From contig JAGXFY010000026.1 in assembly GCA_024636985.1 (NCBI GenBank), positions 1 to 64,000 of the forward strand: a stretch of 64,000 nt of DNA, written 5' to 3'. The notes beneath the pieces are model-generated. The model saw only the letters and a program-made list of their open reading frames with translations. It was not told the origin of the DNA and did not search any database. Below, piece by piece: positions 42,556 to 50,621 of the stretch. Source of the DNA: Petrocella sp024636985. GTDB lineage: Bacteria > Bacillota > Clostridia > Lachnospirales > Vallitaleaceae. The position numbers and the translations under genes were made by a program. The stretch's first letter is position 1, and each line of letters begins with the position of its first letter.

Positions 42556-43857
42556 ATGAAACTGTATTATGAGATTACGGATATATTTGCAAGAGAGGTA
42601 TTGGATTCAAGAGCGAATCCTACCATCGAGGTCGAAGTTGTTGTGGATGATCAATATGTGGGACGTGCAATAGTGCCATCAGGTGCATCAACTGGGGCAT
42701 TTGAGGCTGTTGAGTTAAGAGATGGCGGCGATCGCTATATGGGTAAAGGGGTTCAAGACGCGGTTGATAATGTTAATGATATTATTGCAGATGAACTGAT
42801 TGGTATGAATGTTATCGACCAACGTTTGTTGGATGAAACGATGATTGCTCTTGACGGAACGGACAATAAATCAAAGTTGGGTGCCAATGCGATTCTAGGT
42901 GTTTCTATGGCAGCTGCTAGAGCGGCAGCTGAAGCGCTAGGATTACCTCTATATCAATACATTGGTGGTTTTAACGCACATACTTTACCGGTGCCCATGA
43001 TGAATATTATTAATGGTGGTGAGCATGCAGATAACACCATTGATTTCCAGGAGTTTATGATTATGCCGGTTGGCGCAGAGTCTTTCAAAGAAGGTCTTAG
43101 AATTTGTTCTGAAATCTACCATAACCTTAAAAAAGTCCTGAATTCAAAAGGCTTATCAACCGGTGTTGGTGATGAAGGTGGTTTTGCTCCGAACTTGTCC
43201 TCTGTTGAAGAAGGTATTGAGATTATTATTGAAGCCATTGAAAAAGCTGGTTACAAGCCTGGTGTAGATGTAGGTATTGCTATGGATACAGCATCAAGTG
43301 AACTTTATGATGCTAAAACCGGTAACTATCATTTTCCAGGTGAGAGTAAAGTAAAAGGTCATGAAGTAATTCGTACTTCTGATGAATTAGTAGCCTTGTT
43401 CTCTGAACTTGTAGACAAATATCCAATACTTTCTATAGAAGACGGTCTTGATGAAGAAGATTGGGAAGGCTGGAAAAAACTGACAGATGCAATTGGTGAC
43501 AAAGTTCAACTTGTAGGCGATGATCTTTTTGTTACCAATACCACAAGATTATCAAAAGGTATCAAGATGGGTGTAAGTAATTCTATACTCATTAAAGTTA
43601 ACCAGATTGGTACACTTACTGAAACACTAGATGCTATTGCGATGGCTACTAAGGCAGGTTTTACAGCTGTTGTATCTCATCGATCAGGTGAGACAGAGGA
43701 CACAACCATTGCAGACTTAGTTGTAGCGATGAATGCAGGACAGATTAAGACAGGTGCACCATGTCGATCTGACCGTGTAGCGAAGTACAATCAGTTGTTA
43801 CGCATTGAAGAAGAGCTTGGAGATGTAGCTTATTATCCAGGACATGATGCATTTTAA
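42556..43857 (+). CDS. eno: Enolase
   Basis: A 433-residue enzyme that dehydrates 2-phosphoglycerate to phosphoenolpyruvate. AREVLDSRANPTIEVEV near 11, the GEHADNTIDFQEFMI region near 155, the metal Asp in SIEDGLDEEDW, and the signature VSHRSGETEDTTIADL near 366 are all present. AAAGGAG lies before ATG 42556, the start chosen over a longer one upstream. It has its own promoter and terminator apart from the cggR operon. Confidence 0.98.
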   Translation: MKLYYEITDIFAREVLDSRANPTIEVEVVVDDQYVGRAIVPSGASTGAFEAVELRDGGDRYMGKGVQDAVDNVNDIIADELIGMNVIDQRLLDETMIALDGTDNKSKLGANAILGVSMAAARAAAEALGLPLYQYIGGFNAHTLPVPMMNIINGGEHADNTIDFQEFMIMPVGAESFKEGLRICSEIYHNLKKVLNSKGLSTGVGDEGGFAPNLSSVEEGIEIIIEAIEKAGYKPGVDVGIAMDTASSELYDAKTGNYHFPGESKVKGHEVIRTSDELVALFSELVDKYPILSIEDGLDEEDWEGWKKLTDAIGDKVQLVGDDLFVTNTTRLSKGIKMGVSNSILIKVNQIGTLTETLDAIAMATKAGFTAVVSHRSGETEDTTIADLVVAMNAGQIKTGAPCRSDRVAKYNQLLRIEEELGDVAYYPGHDAF

Positions 43858-43892
43858 TTGAATAAAATAAGATTATTAAGCTAATTTTAATT

Positions 43893-43928
43893 AAGGGTTA
43901 CCGATTCGATGATCGGTAACCCTTTTTC
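43893..43928 (+). terminator. Terminator after eno
   Basis: AAGGGTTACCGAT pairs with ATCGGTAACCCTT around a 6-nt loop, then TTTTC. Confidence 0.93.
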
Positions 43929-43937
43929 AAAAAAGGA

Positions 43938-43966
43938 TTGCAACAATTTGGGGTTTATGATAATAT
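43938..43966 (+). promoter_or_regulatory. Promoter of secG
   Basis: TTGCAA, 17 bp, TAATAT (GATAAT two bases upstream with 15 bp is the alternative). Confidence 0.5.
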
Positions 43967-43992
43967 GTTAATGTTGACTAGGAGGTGTAATT

Positions 43993-44241
43993 ATGGCAGC
44001 ATTATTAGTATTGGTTAAAGTATTATATTTTGTGTTATGTATCGCATTGATTACCGTTGTATTGTTTCAAAAAGGTAAGACTGCAGGACTATCAGGTGCA
44101 ATTGGTGGCGCTGGAGAATCATACTGGGGAAAAAATAAAGCGCGTACAATGGATGGTAAATTACAGAAAGCAACCGTTGCTTTGGCAGTAGGATTTATTG
44201 TCTTCGCATTGTTGATTTCATATGTTGAGAAGTTTGTATAA
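43993..44241 (+). CDS. secG: Preprotein translocase subunit SecG
   Basis: An 82-residue two-helix membrane protein. Helix 1 is at about 3-23 and helix 2 at about 57-76. The linker has VLFQKGKTAGLSGAIGG, the family signature, and a GxxE/SYWGKNKARTMDG part. It assists SecYE. The enolase-secG neighbourhood is common in Firmicutes. AGGAGG lies before the start. Confidence 0.95.
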   Translation: MAALLVLVKVLYFVLCIALITVVLFQKGKTAGLSGAIGGAGESYWGKNKARTMDGKLQKATVALAVGFIVFALLISYVEKFV

Positions 44242-44280
44242 AAAATACGCGAATGTGCAGATGTAGTATGAAGTAAGTAG

Positions 44281-44308
44281 AAAACACCAGATTACTGGTG
44301 TTTTTTTA
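44281..44308 (+). terminator. Terminator after secG
   Basis: AAAACACCAG pairs with CTGGTGTTTT around ATTA, with a seven-T tract. Confidence 0.92.
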
Positions 44309-44367
44309 ATTCTCTAAGAAAATCATACTTTAGTATTCCGCCTTGAAGTACGTCAAAGACCTTTCAT
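44309..44367. repeat. Intergenic repeat, family B copy 4 (degenerate)
   Basis: Begins TTCTCTAAGAAAATCATACTT and keeps the CTTGAAGTACGTC loop and GACCTTTC. The second half is missing. It directly abuts the secG terminator as copy 3 abuts the gpmI one. Confidence 0.5.
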
Positions 44368-44438
44368 AGCTTGTATTTTTTAGTACTATTTTGACGGATC
44401 GGAAAGTGGTATAATGAAAAAAACAAGGGAGGTATGGC

Positions 44439-45677
44439 ATGTCAAATCCTATAAAGCTTTCAAAAAAAGAAAAGAGTTGGATTTTATATGATTGTGGTAA
44501 CTCAGCTTATTCAATGGCTATAACAACAGCACTTTTTCCAGTTTACTTTGGTATGTTTAAAGGCGGAAGTGGTATGGATATCGGTTACTTCAATTCCATT
44601 GCCAGTATTTTAGTCGCCCTTATAAGCCCTATACTTGGTACGATTGCGGACTATAAAGATGTTAAAAAACGTTTTTTTGCTTTCTTCGCCCTATTAGGTA
44701 TAATATTCACCGGTGCTATTGCGGTGGTACCTAATGGTCAGTGGCAACTGTTGATTGGTGTCTATATCGTGACTGCGGTTGGCTTTTCTGGTGCTAACAT
44801 TTTCTATGACGCTTTTTTGGTGGATGTATCCGTGGATGCCAATATGGACTCTGTATCTACGAAAGGCTTTGCGTTTGGATATATAGCTTCTGTTGTCCCA
44901 TTTACCATATCACTTGTGGTTGTGTTCTTAATTGGTTTAGATCAGATGCTTGGTTACCAACTGGGCTTTGTTATTACCGCTTTGTGGTGGGGGTTGTTTA
45001 CAATTCCAATGCTAAGGCATGTTCGTCAAGTTCACTACGTAGAAAGAGAACCCAATCCAATAAAAAACAGTTTCATACGATTGGGACGTACTTTTATGAA
45101 TATTAGAAGGCATAAAACGGTATTTGCCTTTCTAATTGCTTATTTTCTTTATATTGATGGCGTGGATACCATTATTAAGATGGCAGTACCTTATGCCACA
45201 GATTCTCTTGGACTGGATCCTTCAGATGTATTTATGCTCCTTGGTATATTGTTGGTAATTCAGCTGATTGCTTTCCCATGTGCCTTATTGTATGGTGTTT
45301 TGGCTAAAAGATATTCAACCAAAAAAATGATTATTGTTGCAATCATAACCTATATCATAACGACCATCTTTGCTTTTACGATGACTCAGTTATGGCACGT
45401 TTTTGTACTGGGAGGTCTTATTGGTTCTGCACAAGGTGGTATACAGGCGCTTAGTCGTTCCTATTTTGCAAAAATCATACCTAAGAATAATTCCAATGAG
45501 TTTTTTGGCTTCTATAATATATTTGGTAAATTTGCGGCCATTATCGGACCGACCTTGATGGCACTTGTAGCCACCATTACAGGTGTGACCAGATACAGTA
45601 TTCTGGCTATTATTCCTTTATTTATTCTTGGTCTTATACTTTTCCTTTATTTACCGGAATATCAAAGTGAAAATTAG
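44439..45677 (+). CDS. MFS transporter (UMF1/Atg22-like)
   Basis: A 412-residue membrane protein with about twelve helices. The start LYDCGNSAYSMAITTALFPVYFG is typical of the UMF1 family related to yeast Atg22. The conserved GxxxDxxxxK loop reads GTIADYKDVKKR. Substrate is unknown; amino acids or nucleosides have been suggested for relatives. It is monocistronic with GGGAGGT before the start. Confidence 0.85.
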   Translation: MSNPIKLSKKEKSWILYDCGNSAYSMAITTALFPVYFGMFKGGSGMDIGYFNSIASILVALISPILGTIADYKDVKKRFFAFFALLGIIFTGAIAVVPNGQWQLLIGVYIVTAVGFSGANIFYDAFLVDVSVDANMDSVSTKGFAFGYIASVVPFTISLVVVFLIGLDQMLGYQLGFVITALWWGLFTIPMLRHVRQVHYVEREPNPIKNSFIRLGRTFMNIRRHKTVFAFLIAYFLYIDGVDTIIKMAVPYATDSLGLDPSDVFMLLGILLVIQLIAFPCALLYGVLAKRYSTKKMIIVAIITYIITTIFAFTMTQLWHVFVLGGLIGSAQGGIQALSRSYFAKIIPKNNSNEFFGFYNIFGKFAAIIGPTLMALVATITGVTRYSILAIIPLFILGLILFLYLPEYQSEN

Positions 45678-45727
45678 TAATGATGCATTAACCCATAACA
45701 GCAACTAATAATTTAAGTAGAATAGGC

Positions 45728-45756
45728 TTGATTTTAGAGCAAAACTATGCTAAAAT
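45728..45756 (+). promoter_or_regulatory. Promoter of asd
   Basis: TTGATT, 17 bp, TAAAAT; leader about 50 nt, too short for a lysine riboswitch. Confidence 0.7.
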
Positions 45757-45815
45757 ACGCCTAGTAAAGACAAATGTGTTTCATAGAAACACACACTAAA
45801 AATGAGGTGCTAAAA

Positions 45816-46898
45816 ATGAATAATTTAAATGTAGGTATCGTCGGTGCGACAGGCATGGTCGGTCAGAGATTTATAACATTACTTGAAGATCATCCTTGGT
45901 TTAATATTGTAGTTCTAGCAGCAAGTCCTAGGTCAGCAGGTAAAAAATATAAAGAGGTTATGGGTGACAGGTGGGCAATGAGTAGTCCTATTCCAGAGTT
46001 TATTGGAGATATGATTGTTGAAGATGCAAGCAATGTGGATAAAATTGCCGCTATGGTTGATTTTATTTTCTGTGCTGTTGATATGGATAAGCAAGCAATC
46101 AAAGATCTTGAAGAAGCCTATGCTAAGGCAGAAGTGCCGGTAGTTTCTAACAATTCAGCCCATAGGACAACGCCGGATGTACCGATGGTGATTCCGGAAA
46201 TTAATCCGGAGCATCTAGAAGTTATAGCAGCACAAAGAAAGAGATTAGGTGTATCAAAAGGTTTTATAGCGGTTAAACCAAACTGTTCAATACAGAGCTA
46301 TGTACCTGTTTTTCAAGCGCTTAAGGAATATGGTCCAAAAGAAGCGGTAATATGCACATATCAAGCTATATCCGGAGCAGGAAAGACATTTGAATCATGG
46401 CCAGAGATGGTGGATAATGTCATTCCATATATAGGTGGAGAAGAGGAAAAAAGTGAACAAGAACCGCTGAAAATATGGGGACAGGTTAAGGATGGTATTA
46501 TAGTTAAGGCTGCTTTGCCGGTCATATCAGCTCAGTGTATCCGTGTAGCTGCTTTAGATGGACATATGGCAGCTGTATCAGTAAGGTTTGATATTAAGCC
46601 TACCATAGATGAGATGATACAAAAGCTCAATAGCTATGAGGGAAGACCACAAACTTTAAAATTGCCCAGTGCACCAAAACAATTCATTAAGTATATGGTA
46701 GAGGACAATCGTCCTCAAACACGCTTGGATCGCGATTATGAAAATGGCATGGGCATCTGTGTAGGTCGTTTACGTGAAGACCATATATATGATTATAAAT
46801 TTGTAGCATTATCCCATAATACTGTAAGAGGCGCAGCTGGTGGTGCGGTATTAATAGCAGAGCTCTTAGCAGCAGATCAGTATATTACAAAAAAATAG
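45816..46898 (+). CDS. asd: Aspartate-semialdehyde dehydrogenase (archaeal/fungal type)
   Basis: A 360-residue enzyme that makes aspartate semialdehyde for lysine, threonine, methionine and cell wall. The cofactor loop GIVGATGMVGQRF is at 7-19; the active Cys is in VKPNCSIQSYVP near 153; QAISGAGKTF and REDH follow. The length, MGDRWAM insert and PNCSIQ motif put it with the archaeal/yeast form rather than the shorter GAPGMN(C) bacterial form, as in several Clostridia. GAGGTG precedes ATG 45816. Confidence 0.93.
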   Translation: MNNLNVGIVGATGMVGQRFITLLEDHPWFNIVVLAASPRSAGKKYKEVMGDRWAMSSPIPEFIGDMIVEDASNVDKIAAMVDFIFCAVDMDKQAIKDLEEAYAKAEVPVVSNNSAHRTTPDVPMVIPEINPEHLEVIAAQRKRLGVSKGFIAVKPNCSIQSYVPVFQALKEYGPKEAVICTYQAISGAGKTFESWPEMVDNVIPYIGGEEEKSEQEPLKIWGQVKDGIIVKAALPVISAQCIRVAALDGHMAAVSVRFDIKPTIDEMIQKLNSYEGRPQTLKLPSAPKQFIKYMVEDNRPQTRLDRDYENGMGICVGRLREDHIYDYKFVALSHNTVRGAAGGAVLIAELLAADQYITKK

Positions 46899-46949
46899 AT
46901 TGCCTGATGGTTATCTTGACAGTTAAAATTCATAAGTCTATAATTTAAT

Positions 46950-47010
46950 TACGAAAGTATCAACGTAATAGATTATATGACCTTAAAGAAACTTAGTTAT
47001 GATCTTTTGC
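46950..47010. repeat. Family A repeat, decayed forward copy
   Basis: ATTACGAAAGTATCAACGTAAT, then AGAAACTTAGTT, match the centre and right edge of the unit at 1-110. The left half is lost. It lies between asd and the pirin gene. Confidence 0.55.
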
Positions 47011-47048
47011 CATTAATAAGTTAGCAGTCAATTCGAAAGGGTGAGACC

Positions 47049-47873
47049 ATGTCGAAGATTAAAAGTTCCTTCTTGGCAAAGAGAACAAAAGACGAAATGG
47101 GGTTCTATCTAAATCGGATTTTTGGAAATGAAGAAGCCGCTGAATTTGATCCATTTTTACTTTTAGACTATGTTGAAGGTAATTCAGAAGTTGTTAAAAA
47201 AGGGTATCCATGGCACCCTCATAAAGGTATTGAAACGGTTACTTATCTAACAAAGGGTAGTGCCACTTACAAGAATAGTCTTGGTCATGAAGGTGAGCTT
47301 CATCCTTTTGATGTGGAATGGATTACAGCAGGCAAAGGGATATATCACCAGATGATACCGAAGACTGTGGACCCTTCAATTGAAGGTTTTAAGCTATGGA
47401 TCAATATGCCGGCGATTAGAAAAGGACAAGATCCGGCCTATCAAGCCTTTAAGATGGGTGATTTGAAGCATATAAACAAAGACGGTAAGCATGTTAAGCT
47501 AATATCCGGCTCCTATGAAGGAGAAACTGGACCGGCTGAAAAAAGTGACCGTGATATATTACTGATGGATGTCGAATTATGGCAAGACAATCATATTCAA
47601 ATCATGCGTAATCCGATGAAAAATGGTTTTATTTTTATTTATCAAGGTTATGGTGTTATGAATGATAAGGATTATATGAACCCTCTCATGGCCTATAATC
47701 TTGAAAGTGGTTTATTGGATATTCGAAGTACATCATCCGAATCTTTGAGGTTTATTTTCGCGGAAGCTTATCCGGTTGATGAGCCGATAGCATGGAAAGG
47801 CCCTATTGTGATGAATACTTATAAGGAATTGGTTGAGACGTTTAAGGATATTGAGATGGATAGATTTATATAG
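47049..47873 (+). CDS. Pirin-family protein
   Basis: A 274-residue bicupin. The metal site of the N-terminal cupin is HPHKGIETVTYLTKG near 58, with HPFDVEWITAGKGIYHQM near 97. Pirins are iron proteins; some oxidise quercetin, others act as redox cofactors, so the role is open. It is monocistronic, with AAAGGGTGAG before the start. A family C element follows. Confidence 0.88.
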   Translation: MSKIKSSFLAKRTKDEMGFYLNRIFGNEEAAEFDPFLLLDYVEGNSEVVKKGYPWHPHKGIETVTYLTKGSATYKNSLGHEGELHPFDVEWITAGKGIYHQMIPKTVDPSIEGFKLWINMPAIRKGQDPAYQAFKMGDLKHINKDGKHVKLISGSYEGETGPAEKSDRDILLMDVELWQDNHIQIMRNPMKNGFIFIYQGYGVMNDKDYMNPLMAYNLESGLLDIRSTSSESLRFIFAEAYPVDEPIAWKGPIVMNTYKELVETFKDIEMDRFI

Positions 47874-47875
47874 GG

Positions 47876-48176
47876 GGTCCAGGAACTTCACGGTCGGTGT
47901 TGATAGTGTTGATAGACAAGTTTAATAAGACTGTTTTCTAGTATATTGAGCTGTCAAAAGCAGTAAGTGTTTTTTCGCAAGACCATTGATGGGTATAGCG
48001 AAAAATTACTTGCTGCTTTTTAATCTCTAGGAAAGTCATACTTATGTTAACAATCAAGGAAATCTTTCCTGCCGGAACAATATCTCTTCGAGATAACGAA
48101 GTGAAGCTTCTTTGTTCATACATAAAAGAGTGAAATTTACTATGTGGGTCCCATGAAAACCCTTCTACAGAGTGTA
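47876..48176. repeat. Family C copy 3 split by a family B copy
   Basis: Order: CCAGGAACTTCACGGTCGGTGTTGA (47880), hairpin 47957-48022 (AAAAGCAGTAAGTG...TTACTTGCTGCTTTT), then a whole B element (48023-48118), then AAAGAGTGAAATTTACTATGTGGGTCCCATGAAAACCC. In copy 1 at 34.4 kb the last part follows the hairpin directly (AGAAATGTGAAACC...GGTCCTATGAAAAC). The C hairpin with T-tract probably ends the pirin transcript. Confidence 0.65.
48023..48118. repeat. Intergenic structured repeat, family B copy 5
   Basis: TCTCTAGGAAAGTCATACTTATGTTAA...AGGAAATCTTTCCTGCCGGAACAA...TTCTTTGTTCA. The GTTAATGCG loop is deleted and the inner part of the last arm differs (TCTCTTCGAGATAACGAAGTGAAGC), but it keeps pairing (TCTC/GAGA, CTTCG...). 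Confidence 0.75.
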
Positions 48177-48201
48177 TGACTATCTCCGACCCCGATTGGT
48201 A

Positions 48202-48230
48202 TTTACTATACTTTTAGGATACGTTATAAT
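48202..48230 (+). promoter_or_regulatory. Promoter of the SMC (Jet-like) operon
   Basis: TTTACT, 17 bp, TATAAT. Transcription would start near 48237, about 150 nt before the first long gene. Confidence 0.65.
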
Positions 48231-48302
48231 TGATGTTGAATGATTTTTAGAGGAATGAATACAATGAGTATCTTATAGATCAATCAAAATCATATTGAGG
48301 AG

Positions 48303-48383
48303 ATGAGCTGTCATTTGTCAGAGGCGTATATACCACAAGAAGCCCTTACAAAGGATGAATTACAAAAGCTTATAAGTGATTGA
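48303..48383 (+). CDS. Possible 26-residue leader ORF before the kleisin-like gene
   Basis: ATG 48303 opens a 26-codon frame (MSCHLSEAYIPQEALTKDEL and six more residues) whose TGA ends two bases before the ATG of the next gene and overlaps its alternative TTG start. The GAGGAG upstream touches the ATG, so spacing is poor; TTG 48315 is another start. The next gene has no ribosome site of its own, so reinitiation after this frame is a way to translate it. It could be chance. Confidence 0.35.
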   Translation: MSCHLSEAYIPQEALTKDELQKLISD

Positions 48384-48385
48384 CC

Positions 48386-49882
48386 ATGCATGAGTATATG
48401 AATATGCTAGGCGGCTATAAAGATAGAGTCGCTCGCATTGCACTTTTTGATGTTTTTCATCAGTTGGAAAATAAATTACAAAAAGATGATCAAGGTAGAC
48501 CAATCGATTTCTTTGGGATTGGTCTTCTTGGGTTGCTTTTCTTTTTTGAAAACATGTTGATGCGTAATCAAAAAACGGGTATTAGAGAACTGGCTGAATT
48601 TCTTAAAAAGATGATGGGGAAGGCAATAATCTTAGAGGATGAAGGCTATTTACGTCTCTCAAAACAACTGGTAGAAACCATGCGTCCGCCAAGTGGTAAA
48701 AGACTTACAAAATCCTTCTATAATTATGAAACCGGTGAGCCGGACCAAGTTGAGTATGCACTTTTAAAAGCGGAACATTGGGATGCGGATAACAATATAC
48801 AATACTACGCTTTAGCTGAAGAAGGTCTTGAGCTCATTTTTGCTACAAAAGAATATTTTAGTGAATTCCAGATCTCCATTGGTCAATTGGTTCTAAGGAA
48901 GCAATTGGAAAAAGGAGAATTTTCTGGCGCCCTTAGGCAAGTGGATGAAATGCGCATCAGTGTCCATACGATTAAAGAAAAAATGTCCAAAATCAAACAT
49001 GATGTTCAAAGGAATATTATATCGGATGATACCTATGAACGTTATAAAGAAATCATTGAAGATATCAACCGAAGACTGCATCAAGAGCACGACGAGTTTA
49101 ATGAGCTACGTACTTTCATAAAATCCACGAAAAACCGATTGAACACAAGTCATACCATGACTACAGATAAAGAAACAAAAGCATTGGATTACATTGTTCG
49201 AATCGATAATGAACTTGAACATGTCCATTATCTTCATGCTTCATTACTAAATGAGAGCATAGAACTTAAAACAACAGCCATAGAGGCAGCAGGCGAGTCT
49301 TTATACTATGCAGGCGTAACCTCTTTTAACTTTGATCAAGAGATCACAAGAAAAATGATGACAGCACCTCTACCCTTTGAGACGGGAAAGGTCTTGGCGG
49401 CCCCCTTTTTGGCAACAAAAAAATACAAAACATGGTCTTTACTTACAGTATTTGAACCACAGGTTGTAGAGCATAAAGAGATGCCGATAAGTCATGGCTT
49501 CATGGAAGTTCAAGATGATTATAAACCTGCAGACTTGTTGATCTTGCAGCAAGTATATAAATTCCTTTTGTCCCAGATGATGAAAGACTATGGCAATAGA
49601 ACCCAAATGACTCTTGAAGAAACCTTACAAAAAGGCGAGCATGCCTACTATCATACAAGAGAATTTTTTGATCTCTGGATTCTTTTGCATCAAAGATCGC
49701 CAATTCATATAAAATCAGTTCTAGAAAACGAAGAAGATTTGTTGCATCCTGCATTTGAAACGTGTTTCTCCACCTATGATCGTGTAGAAGTCGTGGAATC
49801 AGCCAAAGATATAGACGTGCAGACTTACTATACTGTAAAAGATATGATATTGAATTTAGGAGGTAATGAAGCTCATGAATGA
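48386..49882 (+). CDS. Kleisin-like subunit of a Jet/Muk-type SMC complex (JetA/MukF-like)
   Basis: A 498-residue cytosolic protein. The N-terminal third (to about 170) is rich in small helical segments like a winged-helix plus dimer region; residues 175-310 are long amphipathic helices (MSKIKHDVQRNI, YKEIIEDINRRLHQEHDEFNEL) of coiled-coil type; the C-terminus is again globular. This is the usual plan of MukF/JetA. I assign it by position and size: it is first in a large-small-SMC operon with overlapping ends. The primary sequence does not match the common JetA start that I know, so it may be a distinct clade. A TTG at 48380 is another start. Confidence 0.6.
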   Translation: MHEYMNMLGGYKDRVARIALFDVFHQLENKLQKDDQGRPIDFFGIGLLGLLFFFENMLMRNQKTGIRELAEFLKKMMGKAIILEDEGYLRLSKQLVETMRPPSGKRLTKSFYNYETGEPDQVEYALLKAEHWDADNNIQYYALAEEGLELIFATKEYFSEFQISIGQLVLRKQLEKGEFSGALRQVDEMRISVHTIKEKMSKIKHDVQRNIISDDTYERYKEIIEDINRRLHQEHDEFNELRTFIKSTKNRLNTSHTMTTDKETKALDYIVRIDNELEHVHYLHASLLNESIELKTTAIEAAGESLYYAGVTSFNFDQEITRKMMTAPLPFETGKVLAAPFLATKKYKTWSLLTVFEPQVVEHKEMPISHGFMEVQDDYKPADLLILQQVYKFLLSQMMKDYGNRTQMTLEETLQKGEHAYYHTREFFDLWILLHQRSPIHIKSVLENEEDLLHPAFETCFSTYDRVEVVESAKDIDVQTYYTVKDMILNLGGNEAHE

Positions 49883-50621
49883 CCAACTGTTAATGGAAAC
49901 CTTCAAAATCTATGCGGTATTAAACGCTGAGGGGAAAATACTTAAAGAGAATGCCAAATTGTATCATACAGATGATGAAGTTAGAGGCACCCTTATGGCC
50001 TTTGCGAATGAAGTAGATTGCACAATCATATCAGCAGACCCTTATATTTATATGGTACCCCTAACTAAAAACTCTATTTTTCATATGACCAATGATGAAA
50101 TAAAAAAACAGTATTTTCCCAGTAGAAGTCTTAATGTGGATATATACCTTATGTATGTGGCCATCATTATATTTATTGGTGAGTTTTACGATAGCTACCA
50201 GACCACCAGGCCAACAAGGGATTTCTTGACAACAGTGGAATGGCTTTCAAGTTTGAATGAGCGGTTGATGGCATTGAAAAATATAGATGAAGAAATATTG
50301 AAGGATATGGAAGAAGAATATGCCTATAATTGGTTGGATATTCTTACGAATTGGGAAGCCATGGACAACATTAAAGAAGGTGTACGCCGCCATACAGCAA
50401 GAACAGTTAGTAGAATGAGCTTTATTTTGATTGTTAAACAATTTATGATAAAGGAAGAAATTGCTGTAGAAATAGGACAAGATGAGTTATGTCTTACGGA
50501 CAAAGCCCATACCATCATAAGAAAATACTTTATGGAATATGAGTACAATAAAGGTATATTGGAATTTATATATCAATTGGAACAGGGGGAGACAACCGAT
50601 GCCGGCAATAGCCAAGATTAG
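49866..50621 (+). CDS. MukE/JetB-like KITE subunit
   Basis: A 251-residue cytosolic protein. Residues 1-70 and about 175-235 (VSRMSFILIVKQFMIKEEIAVEIGQDELCLT) look like two winged helices; the latter has the turn and wing of a KITE domain. In MukBEF and Wadjet systems a protein of this size binds the kleisin. It overlaps the upstream gene by 17 bp and the SMC gene by 23 bp. AGGAGG is two bases from ATG 49866 and eleven from ATG 49875, so the exact start is open. Clostridial relatives carry a DUF6063 label, from memory. Confidence 0.6.
   Translation: MKLMNDQLLMETFKIYAVLNAEGKILKENAKLYHTDDEVRGTLMAFANEVDCTIISADPYIYMVPLTKNSIFHMTNDEIKKQYFPSRSLNVDIYLMYVAIIIFIGEFYDSYQTTRPTRDFLTTVEWLSSLNERLMALKNIDEEILKDMEEEYAYNWLDILTNWEAMDNIKEGVRRHTARTVSRMSFILIVKQFMIKEEIAVEIGQDELCLTDKAHTIIRKYFMEYEYNKGILEFIYQLEQGETTDAGNSQD

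Noticed and set aside
45678..45815. Lysine riboswitch before asd
   Set aside because: Promoter to start is about 60 bp, too short for the aptamer.
49500..49886. 128-codon minus-strand frame at the end of the kleisin-like gene
   Set aside because: Antisense to an overlapping operon; no ribosome site; not a JetD fragment.
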